33,384 bases of DNA from an uncultured Chlorobiaceae bacterium (lineage in GTDB: Bacteria; Bacteroidota; Chlorobiia; Chlorobiales; Chlorobiaceae), in contig CAIJPS010000091.1 in the NCBI GenBank assembly GCA_903822595.1, forward strand, positions 1-33,384, given 5' to 3'. The stretch's first letter is position 1. Every line of letters starts with the position of its first letter. The notes under the pieces are model-generated. The model had not been told where the DNA came from. It did not search any database and saw only the letters and a list, made by a program, of their open reading frames with translations. Below, in pieces: positions 8,368 through 17,557 of the stretch. Made by a program: the position numbers and the translations under genes.

Positions 8368-9630
8368 TTACAGGGAAAGCAGACCAAGGATGGTCAGGAG
8401 AATGTCGGGGTAGGGCACCGTATAGCTGTTCGGACAGATCTCCTTGATCTGCTGTTTCAACTTTTCGTCCCTTGTGACAAAAATCGCCCATACATCTTCA
8501 AACATTTCTATCGCTTTTTTCAGCATTGGAATGTCTGAAGGGGTATCGCCACACACAAGGGTTGATCCTTGCGAAGCTCCCATTCCCAGCTTACTGCAAA
8601 TAAAGGCAAGCCCGTCACCTTTGTCAAAATCCTTGATTGGCGAATCGCTGGAAGCCACATCAATCGTTAAAATGATTTCGATGTCAAGGCCGGTATCTTC
8701 AATTCTGAAATTTCGACCGCTCGGATCGATCTCCCGGACAAGGCTTTTTACCTTTTCAAGAAAAGCGGAAGATTCATCATCCTTGATGGAGTGGCTGATA
8801 TCCTGACGGGCAACTGTGGTTTGTCCAAACTTTATCTGCAGGGCTGATCCAATAAAGTTGAATTTCTCATAATCCTGCTCCTGGAGGAGTACCAGCATCC
8901 GCTCGTTCAAAAGATGGATCAACTGCTGCTTCTTTTCTTCGATGGGGAAGCTGTTGAACTCGCCGTCGAGATCAATGAATTCCCTTCCCTTTGAACCAGC
9001 ATAAATAAAGGTGTTACTTGGGTTGATTGAAACATTCAGAATGCCAAAATCTTTCAACGGAGCCGAGGTAATGATAATGGGATAGTTACAGCGGTTCTTG
9101 GCAAAGCGGGTGAGGAATACCGAGTTATAGATGGGCTGTACCGAGGAGCGGTAGCGTCCGCAGTAGTTGTTGGTTGTTCCGTCACGATCGGTGATAAATG
9201 CGTCAAAGTGCTTTCCCTTGAGCAAGGTAACCCCTTCGTTAACATAGGTTCGGAAATCGGGAATGAACTTGGCGAGGTATTCGATGAACCTGTCTTCACC
9301 ATATTCAAGGTAGTAAATGTCCTTCTGGAGCTCTCTGATTTCATAGGTCAGATCCACATGAATCTGCTTCAGTCCGTCAAGTCGCAAAAGACGGTATCCC
9401 GTATCGTCATCGATATAGATGGTTTCAAGCGAGTAAAGTGCATTTTTGAGTGACTCCACACACGCTTGCCCAACAACCCTCTGTTTGATAATGTTGTTTA
9501 CCACTGGAGCTCGCAACTCACGGGTTTCAGCCTTGAGCTGGTAGAGTTCTTTCAGTGTTCGGATATCCTGTAACGAGATCGAAGTGGTAAAGGTGTTCAG
9601 TTGACGTTCTTTAAGAATGCTCTCATGCAT
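8368..9630 (-). CDS. HAD-superfamily phosphatase, trehalose-6-phosphate phosphatase-like
   Basis: 420 residues. A helical N-terminal region (about 1-140) of unknown role precedes a HAD IIB-type phosphatase. Motif I is [13 protein letters not shown] (nucleophile Asp with DxDGT), motif II the PIIITSAP region, and motif [20 protein letters not shown] with [16 protein letters not shown]. The GDTPSD pattern and cap placement resemble trehalose-6-phosphate phosphatases (OtsB) and sugar-phosphate phosphatases. With the downstream GH65-HAD fusion it suggests a disaccharide-phosphate pathway. No OtsA-type GT20 synthase lies in the window, so the source of the phosphorylated sugar is unknown. Such proteins are sometimes labelled trehalose-6-phosphate synthase; I see no synthase domain. 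Confidence 0.75.
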   Translation of the reverse strand: MHESILKERQLNTFTTSISLQDIRTLKELYQLKAETRELRAPVVNNIIKQRVVGQACVESLKNALYSLETIYIDDDTGYRLLRLDGLKQIHVDLTYEIRELQKDIYYLEYGEDRFIEYLAKFIPDFRTYVNEGVTLLKGKHFDAFITDRDGTTNNYCGRYRSSVQPIYNSVFLTRFAKNRCNYPIIITSAPLKDFGILNVSINPSNTFIYAGSKGREFIDLDGEFNSFPIEEKKQQLIHLLNERMLVLLQEQDYEKFNFIGSALQIKFGQTTVARQDISHSIKDDESSAFLEKVKSLVREIDPSGRNFRIEDTGLDIEIILTIDVASSDSPIKDFDKGDGLAFICSKLGMGASQGSTLVCGDTPSDIPMLKKAIEMFEDVWAIFVTRDEKLKQQIKEICPNSYTVPYPDILLTILGLLSL

Positions 9631-9710
9631 GCGTAGCAGGTAAAGGTGTGAGGATGGTGTAATATGTTCCTCAATCTAATCAAAATCTTTCAGAATCCGT
9701 TACAAAACTT

Positions 9711-10415
9711 TTACAAAAAGCGCTCTTTTTTACTCTTTGATGTGCCCATGGCGTTTCTTTCATCATAGGACGATTGGTTTTGCAAAAACCGCTCGTCCAG
9801 AAGAGCAATAATCCGGCTGTGAATTACGGCAACAGGATCGAGGGCATTGATCCAGACGAAGCGCTCGCTCTTGATGTGCATGATATCGAGGTAGCCCTGA
9901 CGGACATTGCGATAAAATTCAAGTCCCGAACGCTCCATACGGTCGAGCTCATCGCCCTCAAATGCCAGCGGAATGGATGTTTTAGAAAATTTCCTCTTCA
10001 TTGCCTCTTCCGGCTCAAGATCGAGATAGAAAGTAATATCGGGAGTGATGCCACAGGTTGAAATTGCAATGATTGAGCGGAGCAACTCCAGGTCAATGCC
10101 CCGTCCATAACCTTGATAGGCGGTTGTTGAGTCAAAAAAGCGGTCGAGAATGACCGTTTTGCCATTTGCAAGGGCAGGAACAATAACCTCCTGAACAAGT
10201 TCAGCCCTGCTTGCCGAAAAAAGGAGCAACTCACCGATCGGGCTGATCTCGTGCGAACTTTCAAGAAGGATCTGGCGGATTTTTTCAGCCACTGCCGTGC
10301 CGCCGGGCTCCCTCAAAGTGACGGCCTCGATACTCCGGGCGCTCAGAGCATGAACAAGCTCTTGTATCTGGGTTGATTTACCTGCACCATCAATTCCTTC
10401 AAAGGTTATCAGCAT
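9711..10415 (-). CDS. tmk: Thymidylate kinase
   Basis: 234 residues. It phosphorylates dTMP to dTDP using ATP. Visible: [16 protein letters not shown] (P-loop around 7-15), [14 protein letters not shown] (the DRE/REPG region that senses the substrate phosphate), the [18 protein letters not shown] segment with the DRY/DRF motif, and [15 protein letters not shown] in the lid region. The C-terminal 25 residues (basic, ending KSKKERFL) extend beyond the common length. It begins 54 bp after the dehydrogenase gene and may be read from the same transcript. Confidence 0.95.
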   Translation of the reverse strand: MLITFEGIDGAGKSTQIQELVHALSARSIEAVTLREPGGTAVAEKIRQILLESSHEISPIGELLLFSASRAELVQEVIVPALANGKTVILDRFFDSTTAYQGYGRGIDLELLRSIIAISTCGITPDITFYLDLEPEEAMKRKFSKTSIPLAFEGDELDRMERSGLEFYRNVRQGYLDIMHIKSERFVWINALDPVAVIHSRIIALLDERFLQNQSSYDERNAMGTSKSKKERFL

Positions 10416-10469
10416 TGCGTCCTGTAAAGAGTCATACTTGCGAAAAGTTTACTTGCCTGAAAACAGCCG

Positions 10470-11183
10470 TTAATGGGGCTGGCCTGTGGGTCGGATAAGG
10501 ATTTCGTTGACATCGACATGCGCTGGTTGGCTGACGGCAAACATGATCGCACGGGCAATATCGTCCGGTTGTAGTTCTGCTGTTCCGGGTTTCTGCAAAT
10601 TGTCCCAGAAGGGTGTATCGACAACTCCCGGTTCAACAAGGGTGACGCGCACTCCCGTTCCTGCCATTTCATTGCGGATAGCCTGCGCCATACCGGTGAC
10701 GGCCCATTTCGTTGCCGAATAGAGGTTCCGGATGGAGGTCACCCGTCCCACTACTGAGCCGGTAATGAGCAGATGGCCCCCACTCTTTACCAGTTCCGGC
10801 AAAGTCAGGCGAGCTGTGGCGGCAGCACCATAGACGTTGACCATCACCATCTCCCGCCATTCATCGGGCTTGTCTTCGCCGCCATAAAAAGTTGATCCTT
10901 TCGAAAAACCTGCGTTGGCAAAAACAACATCAATGCGTCCGAAGCGCTTGATGGTTTGCTCCACCATGGTTTGCTGCGACTGCCAGCTTGCAACATCGCA
11001 AGTGATGGCAAGTGCTCTATCAAGCCCAAGTTCAGACTGTAACCGATCCAGTTTTTCGGTAGAACGGGCGGCAAGCACCACCTTGAAGCCCGCTTCAACC
11101 GCACGCCTTGCTGTTGCTTCACCAATACCGGTTGATGCGCCGGTAATGAGAAATACCTTGTTCGTCATTTTGGTATTGGTCAT
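10470..11183 (-). CDS. Short-chain dehydrogenase/reductase
   Basis: 237 residues with a complete classical SDR core: cofactor-binding TGASTGIG (14-21), the NAG motif (90-92), and the catalytic Ser143, Tyr155 and Lys159 (YSATK). The PGVVDTPF segment follows. An Arg at the end of strand 2 (AARS) favours NADP(H). The first ATG at 11183 overlaps the permease stop by four bases (ATGA), implying translational coupling; a second ATG five codons later is an alternative start, and neither has a strong ribosome binding site. The substrate is unknown; many relatives act on serine, 3-hydroxy acids or similar small alcohols. Confidence 0.9.
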   Translation of the reverse strand: MTNTKMTNKVFLITGASTGIGEATARRAVEAGFKVVLAARSTEKLDRLQSELGLDRALAITCDVASWQSQQTMVEQTIKRFGRIDVVFANAGFSKGSTFYGGEDKPDEWREMVMVNVYGAAATARLTLPELVKSGGHLLITGSVVGRVTSIRNLYSATKWAVTGMAQAIRNEMAGTGVRVTLVEPGVVDTPFWDNLQKPGTAELQPDDIARAIMFAVSQPAHVDVNEILIRPTGQPH

Positions 11184-12670
11184 ATATTTTGGATGTTGTT
11201 CAGCGAACTGTGCTTGCGTCCATAGAAAAAGTAGATGATTATTCCGAGAAGCAGCCAGACAATCAGCCGGAGCCAGTTTTCAGCGGGGAGAGAGAACATA
11301 AGCATGAGGCAGGTGAAAATTCCAGCGAGAGGCACAAAAGGCACCAGAGGCGCCTTGAAAGGGCGATTGGCATCCGGGTTTGTTTTTCTCATGATGAGCA
11401 CCGCGCTGCAGACTACGACAAAAGCGAAAAGCGTGCCGATATTGACCAGCTCGGCAAGCAGTCGCAAAGGGAGCAATCCGCCCAGCAAAGCAACAAAAAA
11501 ACCGGTCAAAATGGTTGACTTCCATGGCGTTCTGAATTTTTCATGAATCGCCCCGAAAAATGATTTCGGCAATAAGCCGTCACGCGCCATGGCAAGGAAA
11601 ATCCTCGGCTGACTGAGCATCATGACAAGCAAGACCGACGTGATACCGGTGATTGCTCCAAGGGAAATGAGCATTTGTGCCCAGCCAATCCCTACCTGCA
11701 TGAAGGCGTTTGATACCGGGGCGTCAATACTGATCTGGTTGTAGGGAACCATGCCGGTCACGACTGCTGCTACAGCGATATAGAGGAGTGAGCAGATGAC
11801 CAATGAACTGATAATGGCGATTGGAATATCCCGCTGCGGATTTTTAGCCTCCTCGGCATGGGTTGAAATGGCATCGAAGCCGATATAGGCGAAAAAAATC
11901 ATGGCCGCTCCGGCAAGCACACCGACCGGCGCTCCACCCAGACCTGGTTCACCAAGAATGGTATGGCCGAAAAGGCTCAGTCCCGAATAGCCGAAGGGCG
12001 CAAAGGGCGACCAGTTCGCAGGGTTGACATACATCGCTCCAAGCACGATCACCAACAGCACAATAGCCAACTTCACGATCACCATTCCGGCATTGAACCG
12101 GGCACTCTCCTTGATTCCCTTGACAAGTACCACCGTGACGGCAAGGGCGATAAGTACTGCCGGAAGATCAAACCAGGCTCCGGTCAAGCTCAGGAGTCCG
12201 GTTTCCGGGTTAAAGTCGAGAGGTGCATTGGAGAACAGCTTGGGAATACCGATACCGAATATCCCGAGAAAATCCTGGAAGTATTTTGACCATCCATGGG
12301 CAACCGTTGCTGAAGCCACACCATATTCAAGAATCAGATCCCACCCGATGATCCAGGCAAACAGTTCACCAAGCGTAGCATAGGCGTAGGTATAGGCCGA
12401 ACCCGCCACCGGCACCATCGAGGCAAATTCCGCATAGCAGAGCGCAGCGAAAATACAGGCAAGTGCAGCAACAGCAAACGAAAGCGTTACAGCAGGGCCA
12501 GCCTTGTCATGAGCGGCAACACCAATAAGTACAAAAATACCGGTGCCAATGATGGCGCCCACACCAAGCCCTGTCAGGGCAACCGGACCGAGAATTCTGT
12601 TCAGCCGATGCTCGCCATCCATCTCCCCCAGGAGCAGTGAAAGCGGCTTTTTCCGGAAACTATTCCTCAT
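11180..12670 (-). CDS. APC-family amino-acid permease
   Basis: 496 residues with about 12 hydrophobic segments. The substrate-binding signature of APC transporters is present in helix 1 (GVGAIIGTGIFVLIG), followed by AGPAVTLSFAVAALAC and CYAEFASMVPVAGSAYTYAY. IGFDAISTHAEEAKNP in helix 6 and the RIFLAMARDGLLP loop are typical of the cationic amino acid transporter/YfnA-type group. It would import amino acids across the inner membrane with protons or by exchange; the specific amino acid is unknown. One base separates it from the YugP-type gene, and it overlaps the SDR gene, so the three form an operon. Confidence 0.92.
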   Translation of the reverse strand: MRNSFRKKPLSLLLGEMDGEHRLNRILGPVALTGLGVGAIIGTGIFVLIGVAAHDKAGPAVTLSFAVAALACIFAALCYAEFASMVPVAGSAYTYAYATLGELFAWIIGWDLILEYGVASATVAHGWSKYFQDFLGIFGIGIPKLFSNAPLDFNPETGLLSLTGAWFDLPAVLIALAVTVVLVKGIKESARFNAGMVIVKLAIVLLVIVLGAMYVNPANWSPFAPFGYSGLSLFGHTILGEPGLGGAPVGVLAGAAMIFFAYIGFDAISTHAEEAKNPQRDIPIAIISSLVICSLLYIAVAAVVTGMVPYNQISIDAPVSNAFMQVGIGWAQMLISLGAITGITSVLLVMMLSQPRIFLAMARDGLLPKSFFGAIHEKFRTPWKSTILTGFFVALLGGLLPLRLLAELVNIGTLFAFVVVCSAVLIMRKTNPDANRPFKAPLVPFVPLAGIFTCLMLMFSLPAENWLRLIVWLLLGIIIYFFYGRKHSSLNNIQNI

Positions 12671-12671
12671 A

Positions 12672-13364
12672 TTATGAGTTCCTGCGGTTCATAATGGTTA
12701 GAAAATAGAGCAACTGCATAATCGCCTGGGCCGCTGCGGCAACATAGGTCAGCGCAGCCGCATCGAGAACCGCATTAACCCCCTTCATCTCCGTGCTCGA
12801 CACAATCCCCTGTGAGACCAGCAGCTCTTTTGCCCGGCGACTTGCATTGAATTCCACCGGAAGCGTTACCAGCGCAAAAAGTGCCGTGGCTCCAAACAGC
12901 ATGATACCTGCCCATGCAAGGGTTGTTCCGATTGTTCCGGCCAGGAACATGCCCGCCATAAAGAGAATCGGGCCAACATAGCTGCCGAGCGAGACCGCAG
13001 GCACCATGAACGAGCGTAAATGAAGCGGCAGATATCCGGTTTTATCCTGCATGGCGTGGCCAGCTTCGTGAGCGGCAACGCCCACAGAAGCAATGCTTGG
13101 AAGGCTGTAAACCTCTTCACTCAGGCGCAGCGTCTTATGGAGGGGATCATAGTGATCGGATAACATGCCATGAGTCGCTTCAATCGTCACATTGGTGAGC
13201 CCCCCTCGATCAAGAATACGCCGCGCCGCCTCTGAGCCGTTTATGCCGCTCTGGGTTCGCACCTGTGAATACTTGTTAAAAGCAGATTTAACCTTGAACT
13301 GCGCCCATAAACCAAGAAGCAGGGCAGGAGAAGCAAAAATAAAATACAAAGGATCAAAATACAT
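12672..13364 (-). CDS. Membrane zinc metallopeptidase, YugP family
   Basis: 230 residues. The N-terminus starts with a membrane segment (YFIFASPALLLGLWAQF), then a short domain of YugP-type peptidases: SGINGSEAARRIL, LHKTLRLSEEVYSLPSIASVGVAAHE and AGHAMQ. The zinc motif is HEAGH (H99, E100, H103). Two or three further hydrophobic segments follow (MVPAVSLGSYVGPILF, and the segments near 140-165 and 205-225). The family (PF04298) is widespread and its substrate is unknown. It is the first gene of the operon with the permease. Confidence 0.92.
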   Translation of the reverse strand: MYFDPLYFIFASPALLLGLWAQFKVKSAFNKYSQVRTQSGINGSEAARRILDRGGLTNVTIEATHGMLSDHYDPLHKTLRLSEEVYSLPSIASVGVAAHEAGHAMQDKTGYLPLHLRSFMVPAVSLGSYVGPILFMAGMFLAGTIGTTLAWAGIMLFGATALFALVTLPVEFNASRRAKELLVSQGIVSSTEMKGVNAVLDAAALTYVAAAAQAIMQLLYFLTIMNRRNS

Positions 13365-13524
13365 GGCGCTAAAATGATTATCAGTTGTGGTTGAGTATAC
13401 GTAACAAAGGCTAACATCATATCCGGAAACAACGAAACCTATGCATAAGTTTCATAAATAACAAGAGGTAAGAGAGCTCTTCAACGTAATTCCCTGTTTT
13501 TCATTTTCACTACCTTTTCGATGC

Positions 13525-13561
13525 AGATGGGCAGTCGCCAGCAACTGACGACTGCCCATCT
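13525..13561. terminator. Long hairpin downstream of caspase gene, probable terminator
   Basis: AGATGGGCAGTCG (13525-13537) pairs perfectly with 13549-13561; the loop itself can pair CAG with CTG. It lies 38 bp after the stop of the minus-strand caspase gene. There is no immediate T-run on either strand, so it may act as a processing or stabilising hairpin rather than a classical terminator. Confidence 0.5.
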
Positions 13562-13598
13562 GGTTGGAGTTAGTTATGCAGGTACCTGGACTTTTTTT

Positions 13599-14429
13599 TT
13601 ATCCGATCGTTAATTTGCGGGTCGTTGCCTCGCATTCCAGTTGCGGGATCTGGCTGTATTTTCCTTTTTTCAGGTCAGCGCGAACTTTGGTCAGTAATGC
13701 GGTACGGGAGAGTGAATTCTTGCAGGCAAGCATCTCCTTGCAGAAATAGTAGGTAAATGCTCCATGCCAGCCGCCGGCAATGTTGGCATCCGCACTCGTC
13801 TGATCAGCACGGCACGCTGCCCAGAGGATATTATGAACAATACCTTTTTCAAGAAATCCATGACGAAGTCCGCGCGATCGTTTTTGGTCTACTTGCTCGA
13901 ATGCTTCGAGCGAGGGAGGAGGAAGGTAACGAGGTGTGCGGTCGAGTAACATATCAATTGACTTCAGACCAGAACCACTGTGGCAGGTATCGAGATAGAC
14001 TTCCAAAAGAACATTTGCAGGCAACTGAATAAACAGGTCACGCAGTTCGTCATCGACAATGATATGGTTCGTATCCCACTGGTTTCCAGCTTGGGCAAGG
14101 TCATGAGGACAGAATGCTTCGTCGGCACGGTCAGGTTCATCACCGCTCAGGTCAGGAACCTGCGTGCCATGGCTTGACATACTGAACACCAGATAGGAGT
14201 ATTTCCCTGCCTTTGCATCATCAACCATAGCTTTGAGGTTGCTGATGATATTGGCTTTAGTGGCTTGAGCGTCAGTCAACACCGTGATGTCGCTGCCTTG
14301 AAAACCAAGCAGGTTCTGCAGCAATTTCGACATATCATTGGCATCATTCACACAACCCTGCAATGCGGCGCTCGGATAATTCTTGAAGTTGTTGACTCCA
14401 ACACACAACGCTTTTTTGTTTGTAGTCAT
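13599..14429 (-). CDS. Caspase-fold (C14) peptidase, metacaspase/orthocaspase-like
   Basis: 276 residues from the ATG at 14429, which has a strong GGAG site; the frame extends upstream but only this start is supported. The chain begins with the C14 pattern ALCVGVNNFKNYPSAALQG and CVNDANDMSKLL, has the catalytic histidine in FSMSSHGTQV (H87) and the catalytic cysteine in VYLDTCHSGSG (C149). The C-terminal GAFTYYFCKEML segment is the small-subunit part. The Asp-rich stretch near 94-104 resembles the calcium-sensitive loops of metacaspases. It has no extra domain, signal peptide or membrane segment, so its activator and substrates are unknown. Its own -10 box suggests independent expression. It sits directly before the hsd locus on the opposite strand; a role in defence or cell death is only a guess. 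Confidence 0.9.
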   Translation of the reverse strand: MTTNKKALCVGVNNFKNYPSAALQGCVNDANDMSKLLQNLLGFQGSDITVLTDAQATKANIISNLKAMVDDAKAGKYSYLVFSMSSHGTQVPDLSGDEPDRADEAFCPHDLAQAGNQWDTNHIIVDDELRDLFIQLPANVLLEVYLDTCHSGSGLKSIDMLLDRTPRYLPPPSLEAFEQVDQKRSRGLRHGFLEKGIVHNILWAACRADQTSADANIAGGWHGAFTYYFCKEMLACKNSLSRTALLTKVRADLKKGKYSQIPQLECEATTRKLTIG

Positions 14430-14525
14430 GGTTGCACTCCTTTTTTTAGTGGACTTCGTAAACTCCTCTCTTATGTAATTTGCCGCGCTTGCCCATTCTC
14501 GGCAACTCACGATAAAGTTACAGAA

Positions 14526-14531
14526 ATTATA
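14526..14531 (-). promoter_or_regulatory. -10 box (TATAAT) upstream of caspase gene
   Basis: A perfect TATAAT on the minus strand about 97 bp upstream of the caspase ATG. No good -35 box is present at 16-18 bp, so the promoter is only half supported. Confidence 0.35.
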
Positions 14532-14537
14532 ACATAA

Positions 14538-14675
14538 TCAAGAAAAAAGAATCTCCCCGATACTGTCTTGCAGACCCTCGTAACCATGCAGAAAAAGAGC
14601 AAAATCATCGGCATCATTGCGCATGTACCGGCCATCAAGAAGCGCATCAGCACACAAATCAGGGCTTATTCCGGT
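14538..14675 (-). pseudogene. Unidentified gene remnant (45 codons, no clear start)
   Basis: A minus-strand frame closed upstream by TGA at 14678-14676 encodes 45 residues including DLCADALLDGRYMRNDADDF and the ending LHGYEGLQDSIGEILFS. The amino-acid make-up (acidic, balanced hydrophobics) and codon choice look like real protein, but there is no ATG or ribosome binding site except an internal Met. It may be the C-terminus of a lost gene. I do not recognise the family. The rest of 14430-14893 holds only the caspase -10 box and the hsdM promoter and leader. Confidence 0.3.
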
Positions 14676-14770
14676 TCAGGAGGGCGCAGCCGACTCTTCG
14701 GCCCAGCGGTGAGTGGATGATGCCAGCCCGCAACGCTAAGAAAGAGGCTTTAATGGCATGAACGTTATTG

Positions 14771-14800
14771 TTGCCATACTTTCGCTGTAATCGGTATATT
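14771..14800 (+). promoter_or_regulatory. Sigma-70-type promoter of hsdM
   Basis: TTGCCA (14771-14776), an 18-bp spacer and TATATT (14795-14800). Transcription would start near 14807, downstream of the upstream in-frame start at 14768 and 87 bp before the ATG at 14894, which supports the shorter hsdM start. Confidence 0.5.
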
Positions 14801-14893
14801 TTGTTTTTGCAAAAAGCGTTGCCAACTGGCGTTCCGACGGCAATGCTTTACCTGCAAGAGCACAACGTTAACAACAGAAGTACCAAAGGAAGT

Positions 14894-17296
14894 ATGGCTC
14901 TCAAGAAATCCGAACTTTATTCATCTCTCTGGCAAAGCTGCGACGAACTGCGCGGCGGTATGGATGCAAGCCAGTATAAAGACTACGTCCTCGTCCTGCT
15001 CTTTGTCAAATATGTCAGCGACAAATATGCAGACGTACGATATTCACCCATAACCATTCCTGAAGGCGCAAGCTTCAGCGACATGGTCGCCCTCAAAGGC
15101 AAAACCGACATTGGCGACCAGATCAACAAGCGTATTCTCGGCCCGCTGGCGAGCGCCAACAAGCTCTCCGACATGCCGGACTTCAACGACGACACCAAGC
15201 TCGGCAGCGGCAAAGACAAGGTCGATACCCTGACCAACCTCATCGCCATTTTCGAGAACCCGGCCCTTGATTTTTCAAAGAACCGCGCAGAGGGCGACGA
15301 TATCCTCGGCGATGCCTACGAGTACCTGATGCGCCACTTTGCCACCGAGAGCGGCAAAAGCAAAGGGCAGTTTTACACCCCGTCAGAGGTGAGCCGCATT
15401 ATGGCCAAAATCATCGGCATTCACGATGCCCCGACAACCAGTAACACCACGGTGTGCGACCCCACCTGCGGATCGGGATCGCTCCTTTTGAAGGTGGGTG
15501 ATGAGGCAACCGCCAGGGTAACGCTCTACGGTCAGGAAAAGGATGCCGCCACCTCCGGCTTGGCTCGCATGAACATGATCCTGCACAACAACCCGACCGC
15601 CGAGATCAAGCAGGGCAATACACTGGCCAATCCCCTCTTTTTTGATGCCGATCATGGCGACCTCAAAACCTTTGACTATGTCGTTGCCAATCCGCCCTTC
15701 AGCGACAAGAGCTGGAGCAAAGGGATCGATCCCTTGAACGATCCCTATGGCCGTTTCCGGCATTTCGGCGTTCCGCCAGCCAAGCAGGGTGATTACGCCT
15801 ACCTGCTCCACATTGTCCGTTCACTCAAAAGCAGCGGCAGGGGAGCCTGCATTCTGCCCCACGGCGTGCTCTTCCGGGGCAATGCCGAGGGCGACATCCG
15901 CCGCAAACTCATCCGTATGGGCTACATCAAGGCCGTCATCGGACTTCCGGCAAACCTCTTTTACGGCACCGGCATTCCCGCCTGTATTATCGTCATCGAC
16001 AAAAAAGATGCTCATGCCCGCAAAGGCATCTTCATGATCGACGCAAGCGCAGGCTACATGAAAGATGGCCCCAAGAACCGACTGCGCGACATGGATCTCC
16101 ACAAGATTGTCGATGTCTTCACCCGGCAGCTTGAACTCCCGAAATACTCCCGCATGGTCGGTATCGACGAGATTGAGAAAAACGACTTCAACCTCAACCT
16201 TCCCCGCTACATCGACAACCAGGAGGCAGAGGATATTCAGGATATCGAGGGCCACCTTCGCGGCGGAATCCCGTGTAGTGATGTTGACGGGCTCCAGCCC
16301 TACTGGGAGGTCTGCTGGGAACTTCGCCAGACGCTCTTTACTGCCAACCGTCCCGGCTACCTTGATCTTGCCATCCCGAAGGGCGCCATCAAGAGCACCA
16401 TCTACACCCACCCGGAGTTCATCACCTTCATCGAGAGCATGAACACCCTCTTTGCTGAGTGGCACAAGAGCGCCGCCGTGAGGCTCAAAAACCTTCAGCC
16501 CGGTTTTCATCCAAAGGCGCTGATTCAGGAACTCTCCGAAGAGCTGCTCGCGCACTACACCGGCAAGCCGCTCATTGATAACTATCACGTCTACCAGCAC
16601 CTGATGGACTACTGGACAGAGACCATGCAGGACGACTGCTACCTCATCGCCGCAGATGGATGGAGAGCTGAAACCGCCCGGGTTCTGGTGAAGAACAGCA
16701 AAGGGAAGGAGGTTGACAAGGGGTGGGCCTGTGACCTCGTGCCCAAACCCCTCATCGTTGCCCGCTACTTTGCCAAATTTCAGGAAGCCATCACCGGCCT
16801 TGAGGCTGAACTGGAAAGCCTCACCGCACGCATCAGCGAACTGGAAGAAGAACAGGGCGGCGAAGAGGGAGCTTTTGCAGGATTGGACAAGGTGAACAAG
16901 GCAAACGTCGCTGCCCGCCTGAAAGAGATCAAAGGCGACAAGGAGGCCAAAGAGGAGGCCGATATTCTCCGGGAGTGGCTGAAACTGTCAGGAGAAGAAG
17001 CCGACATGAAGAAACTGCTCAAGGAAGCTGAAGCCAACCTTGACGCACTCGCATACGCCAAATATCCAAAGCTGAGCGAAGAGGAGGTCAAAACACTGGT
17101 CGTTGACGACAAATGGCTTGCCACTATCTCCGCCGCCATTCACGGTGAGATGGATCGCATCAGCCAGAACCTCACCCGCCGGGTAAAGGAACTCGCCGAG
17201 CGCTACGAAACGCCCCTGCCAGAAGTTAACAGCAAGGTTGCCAAGATGGAGGCGAAGGTGAGTGAGCATCTTAAACGAATGGGGATGGAGCTATGA
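14894..17296 (+). CDS. hsdM: Type I restriction-modification system, methyltransferase subunit HsdM
   Basis: 800 residues from ATG 14894, which has AAAGGAAG upstream; the longer frame adds residues without family character. HsdM methylates adenine in the recognition sequence using S-adenosylmethionine and forms the M2S core. The N-terminal helical domain starts SELYSSLWQSCDELRGG. GQFYTPSEVSRIMAKI leads into the methylase fold, with SAM-binding motif I VCDPTCGSGSLL (about 188-199) and catalytic NPPF (266-269). The C-terminal third contains a long charged coiled-coil (LEAELESLTARISELEEE and onward), making it longer than many HsdMs (about 500 residues). The stop overlaps a further ATG (ATGA at 17293), a trace of a coupled downstream gene that is now interrupted. 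Confidence 0.95.
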   Translation: MALKKSELYSSLWQSCDELRGGMDASQYKDYVLVLLFVKYVSDKYADVRYSPITIPEGASFSDMVALKGKTDIGDQINKRILGPLASANKLSDMPDFNDDTKLGSGKDKVDTLTNLIAIFENPALDFSKNRAEGDDILGDAYEYLMRHFATESGKSKGQFYTPSEVSRIMAKIIGIHDAPTTSNTTVCDPTCGSGSLLLKVGDEATARVTLYGQEKDAATSGLARMNMILHNNPTAEIKQGNTLANPLFFDADHGDLKTFDYVVANPPFSDKSWSKGIDPLNDPYGRFRHFGVPPAKQGDYAYLLHIVRSLKSSGRGACILPHGVLFRGNAEGDIRRKLIRMGYIKAVIGLPANLFYGTGIPACIIVIDKKDAHARKGIFMIDASAGYMKDGPKNRLRDMDLHKIVDVFTRQLELPKYSRMVGIDEIEKNDFNLNLPRYIDNQEAEDIQDIEGHLRGGIPCSDVDGLQPYWEVCWELRQTLFTANRPGYLDLAIPKGAIKSTIYTHPEFITFIESMNTLFAEWHKSAAVRLKNLQPGFHPKALIQELSEELLAHYTGKPLIDNYHVYQHLMDYWTETMQDDCYLIAADGWRAETARVLVKNSKGKEVDKGWACDLVPKPLIVARYFAKFQEAITGLEAELESLTARISELEEEQGGEEGAFAGLDKVNKANVAARLKEIKGDKEAKEEADILREWLKLSGEEADMKKLLKEAEANLDALAYAKYPKLSEEEVKTLVVDDKWLATISAAIHGEMDRISQNLTRRVKELAERYETPLPEVNSKVAKMEAKVSEHLKRMGMEL

Positions 17297-17338
17297 GCAC
17301 ATCAAAAAAATTTTTATCAACCCCAAAAAAGGTTTGTT

Positions 17339-17557
17339 ATGACAATTGCTGAACTAAAAGTAAAACCATTTGCAGAAAGATTGCAGCTTATGGAAGACTT
17401 ATGGGAAACATTAAGCAATGAAGATAATAATCTGCAATCACCAGCATGGCATCAAGAAATTCTTGAAGAAAGAATGAACTTGATTAATACAGGTCAAGCT
17501 GAGTATGTGACCATTGAAGAATTAAAAAAAAGGTTGCAGCCCGGAGAGTGCAAATAA
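17339..17557 (+). CDS. Orphan addiction-module component (TIGR02574-like antitoxin)
   Basis: 72 residues matching the short addiction-module family: FAERLQLMEDLWETLSNED, then SPAWHQEILEERMNLINTGQ, then the VTIEELKKRL ending. In complete systems this protein precedes a ParE/RelE-type toxin. Here no toxin reading frame follows; the stop is followed directly by an opposite-strand frame. It lies 42 bp after hsdM, splitting it from the KilA-N and hsdS genes, with an AAAAGG site before its ATG. Its codon use (AT-rich) differs from the GC-rich hsdM, suggesting separate origin. Function as an antitoxin is inferred from family only. Confidence 0.7.
   Translation: MTIAELKVKPFAERLQLMEDLWETLSNEDNNLQSPAWHQEILEERMNLINTGQAEYVTIEELKKRLQPGECK

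Noticed and set aside
8333-8491. 53-codon N-terminal extension of the GH65 fusion
   Set aside because: It overlaps the OtsB-like gene and lacks domain features; the HAD domain begins at 8332.
14586-14720. Plus-strand 44-codon ORF before hsdM
   Set aside because: Mostly antisense to the unidentified remnant, with no ribosome binding site and a basic, low-complexity product.
14768-14893. Longer start for hsdM
   Set aside because: The promoter at 14771-14800 would start transcription after it, and the ATG at 14894 has the better ribosome binding site.
16780-17139. Minus-strand Ser-rich frame opposite the hsdM coiled coil
   Set aside because: Shadow of the charged coiled-coil coding sequence on the plus strand.
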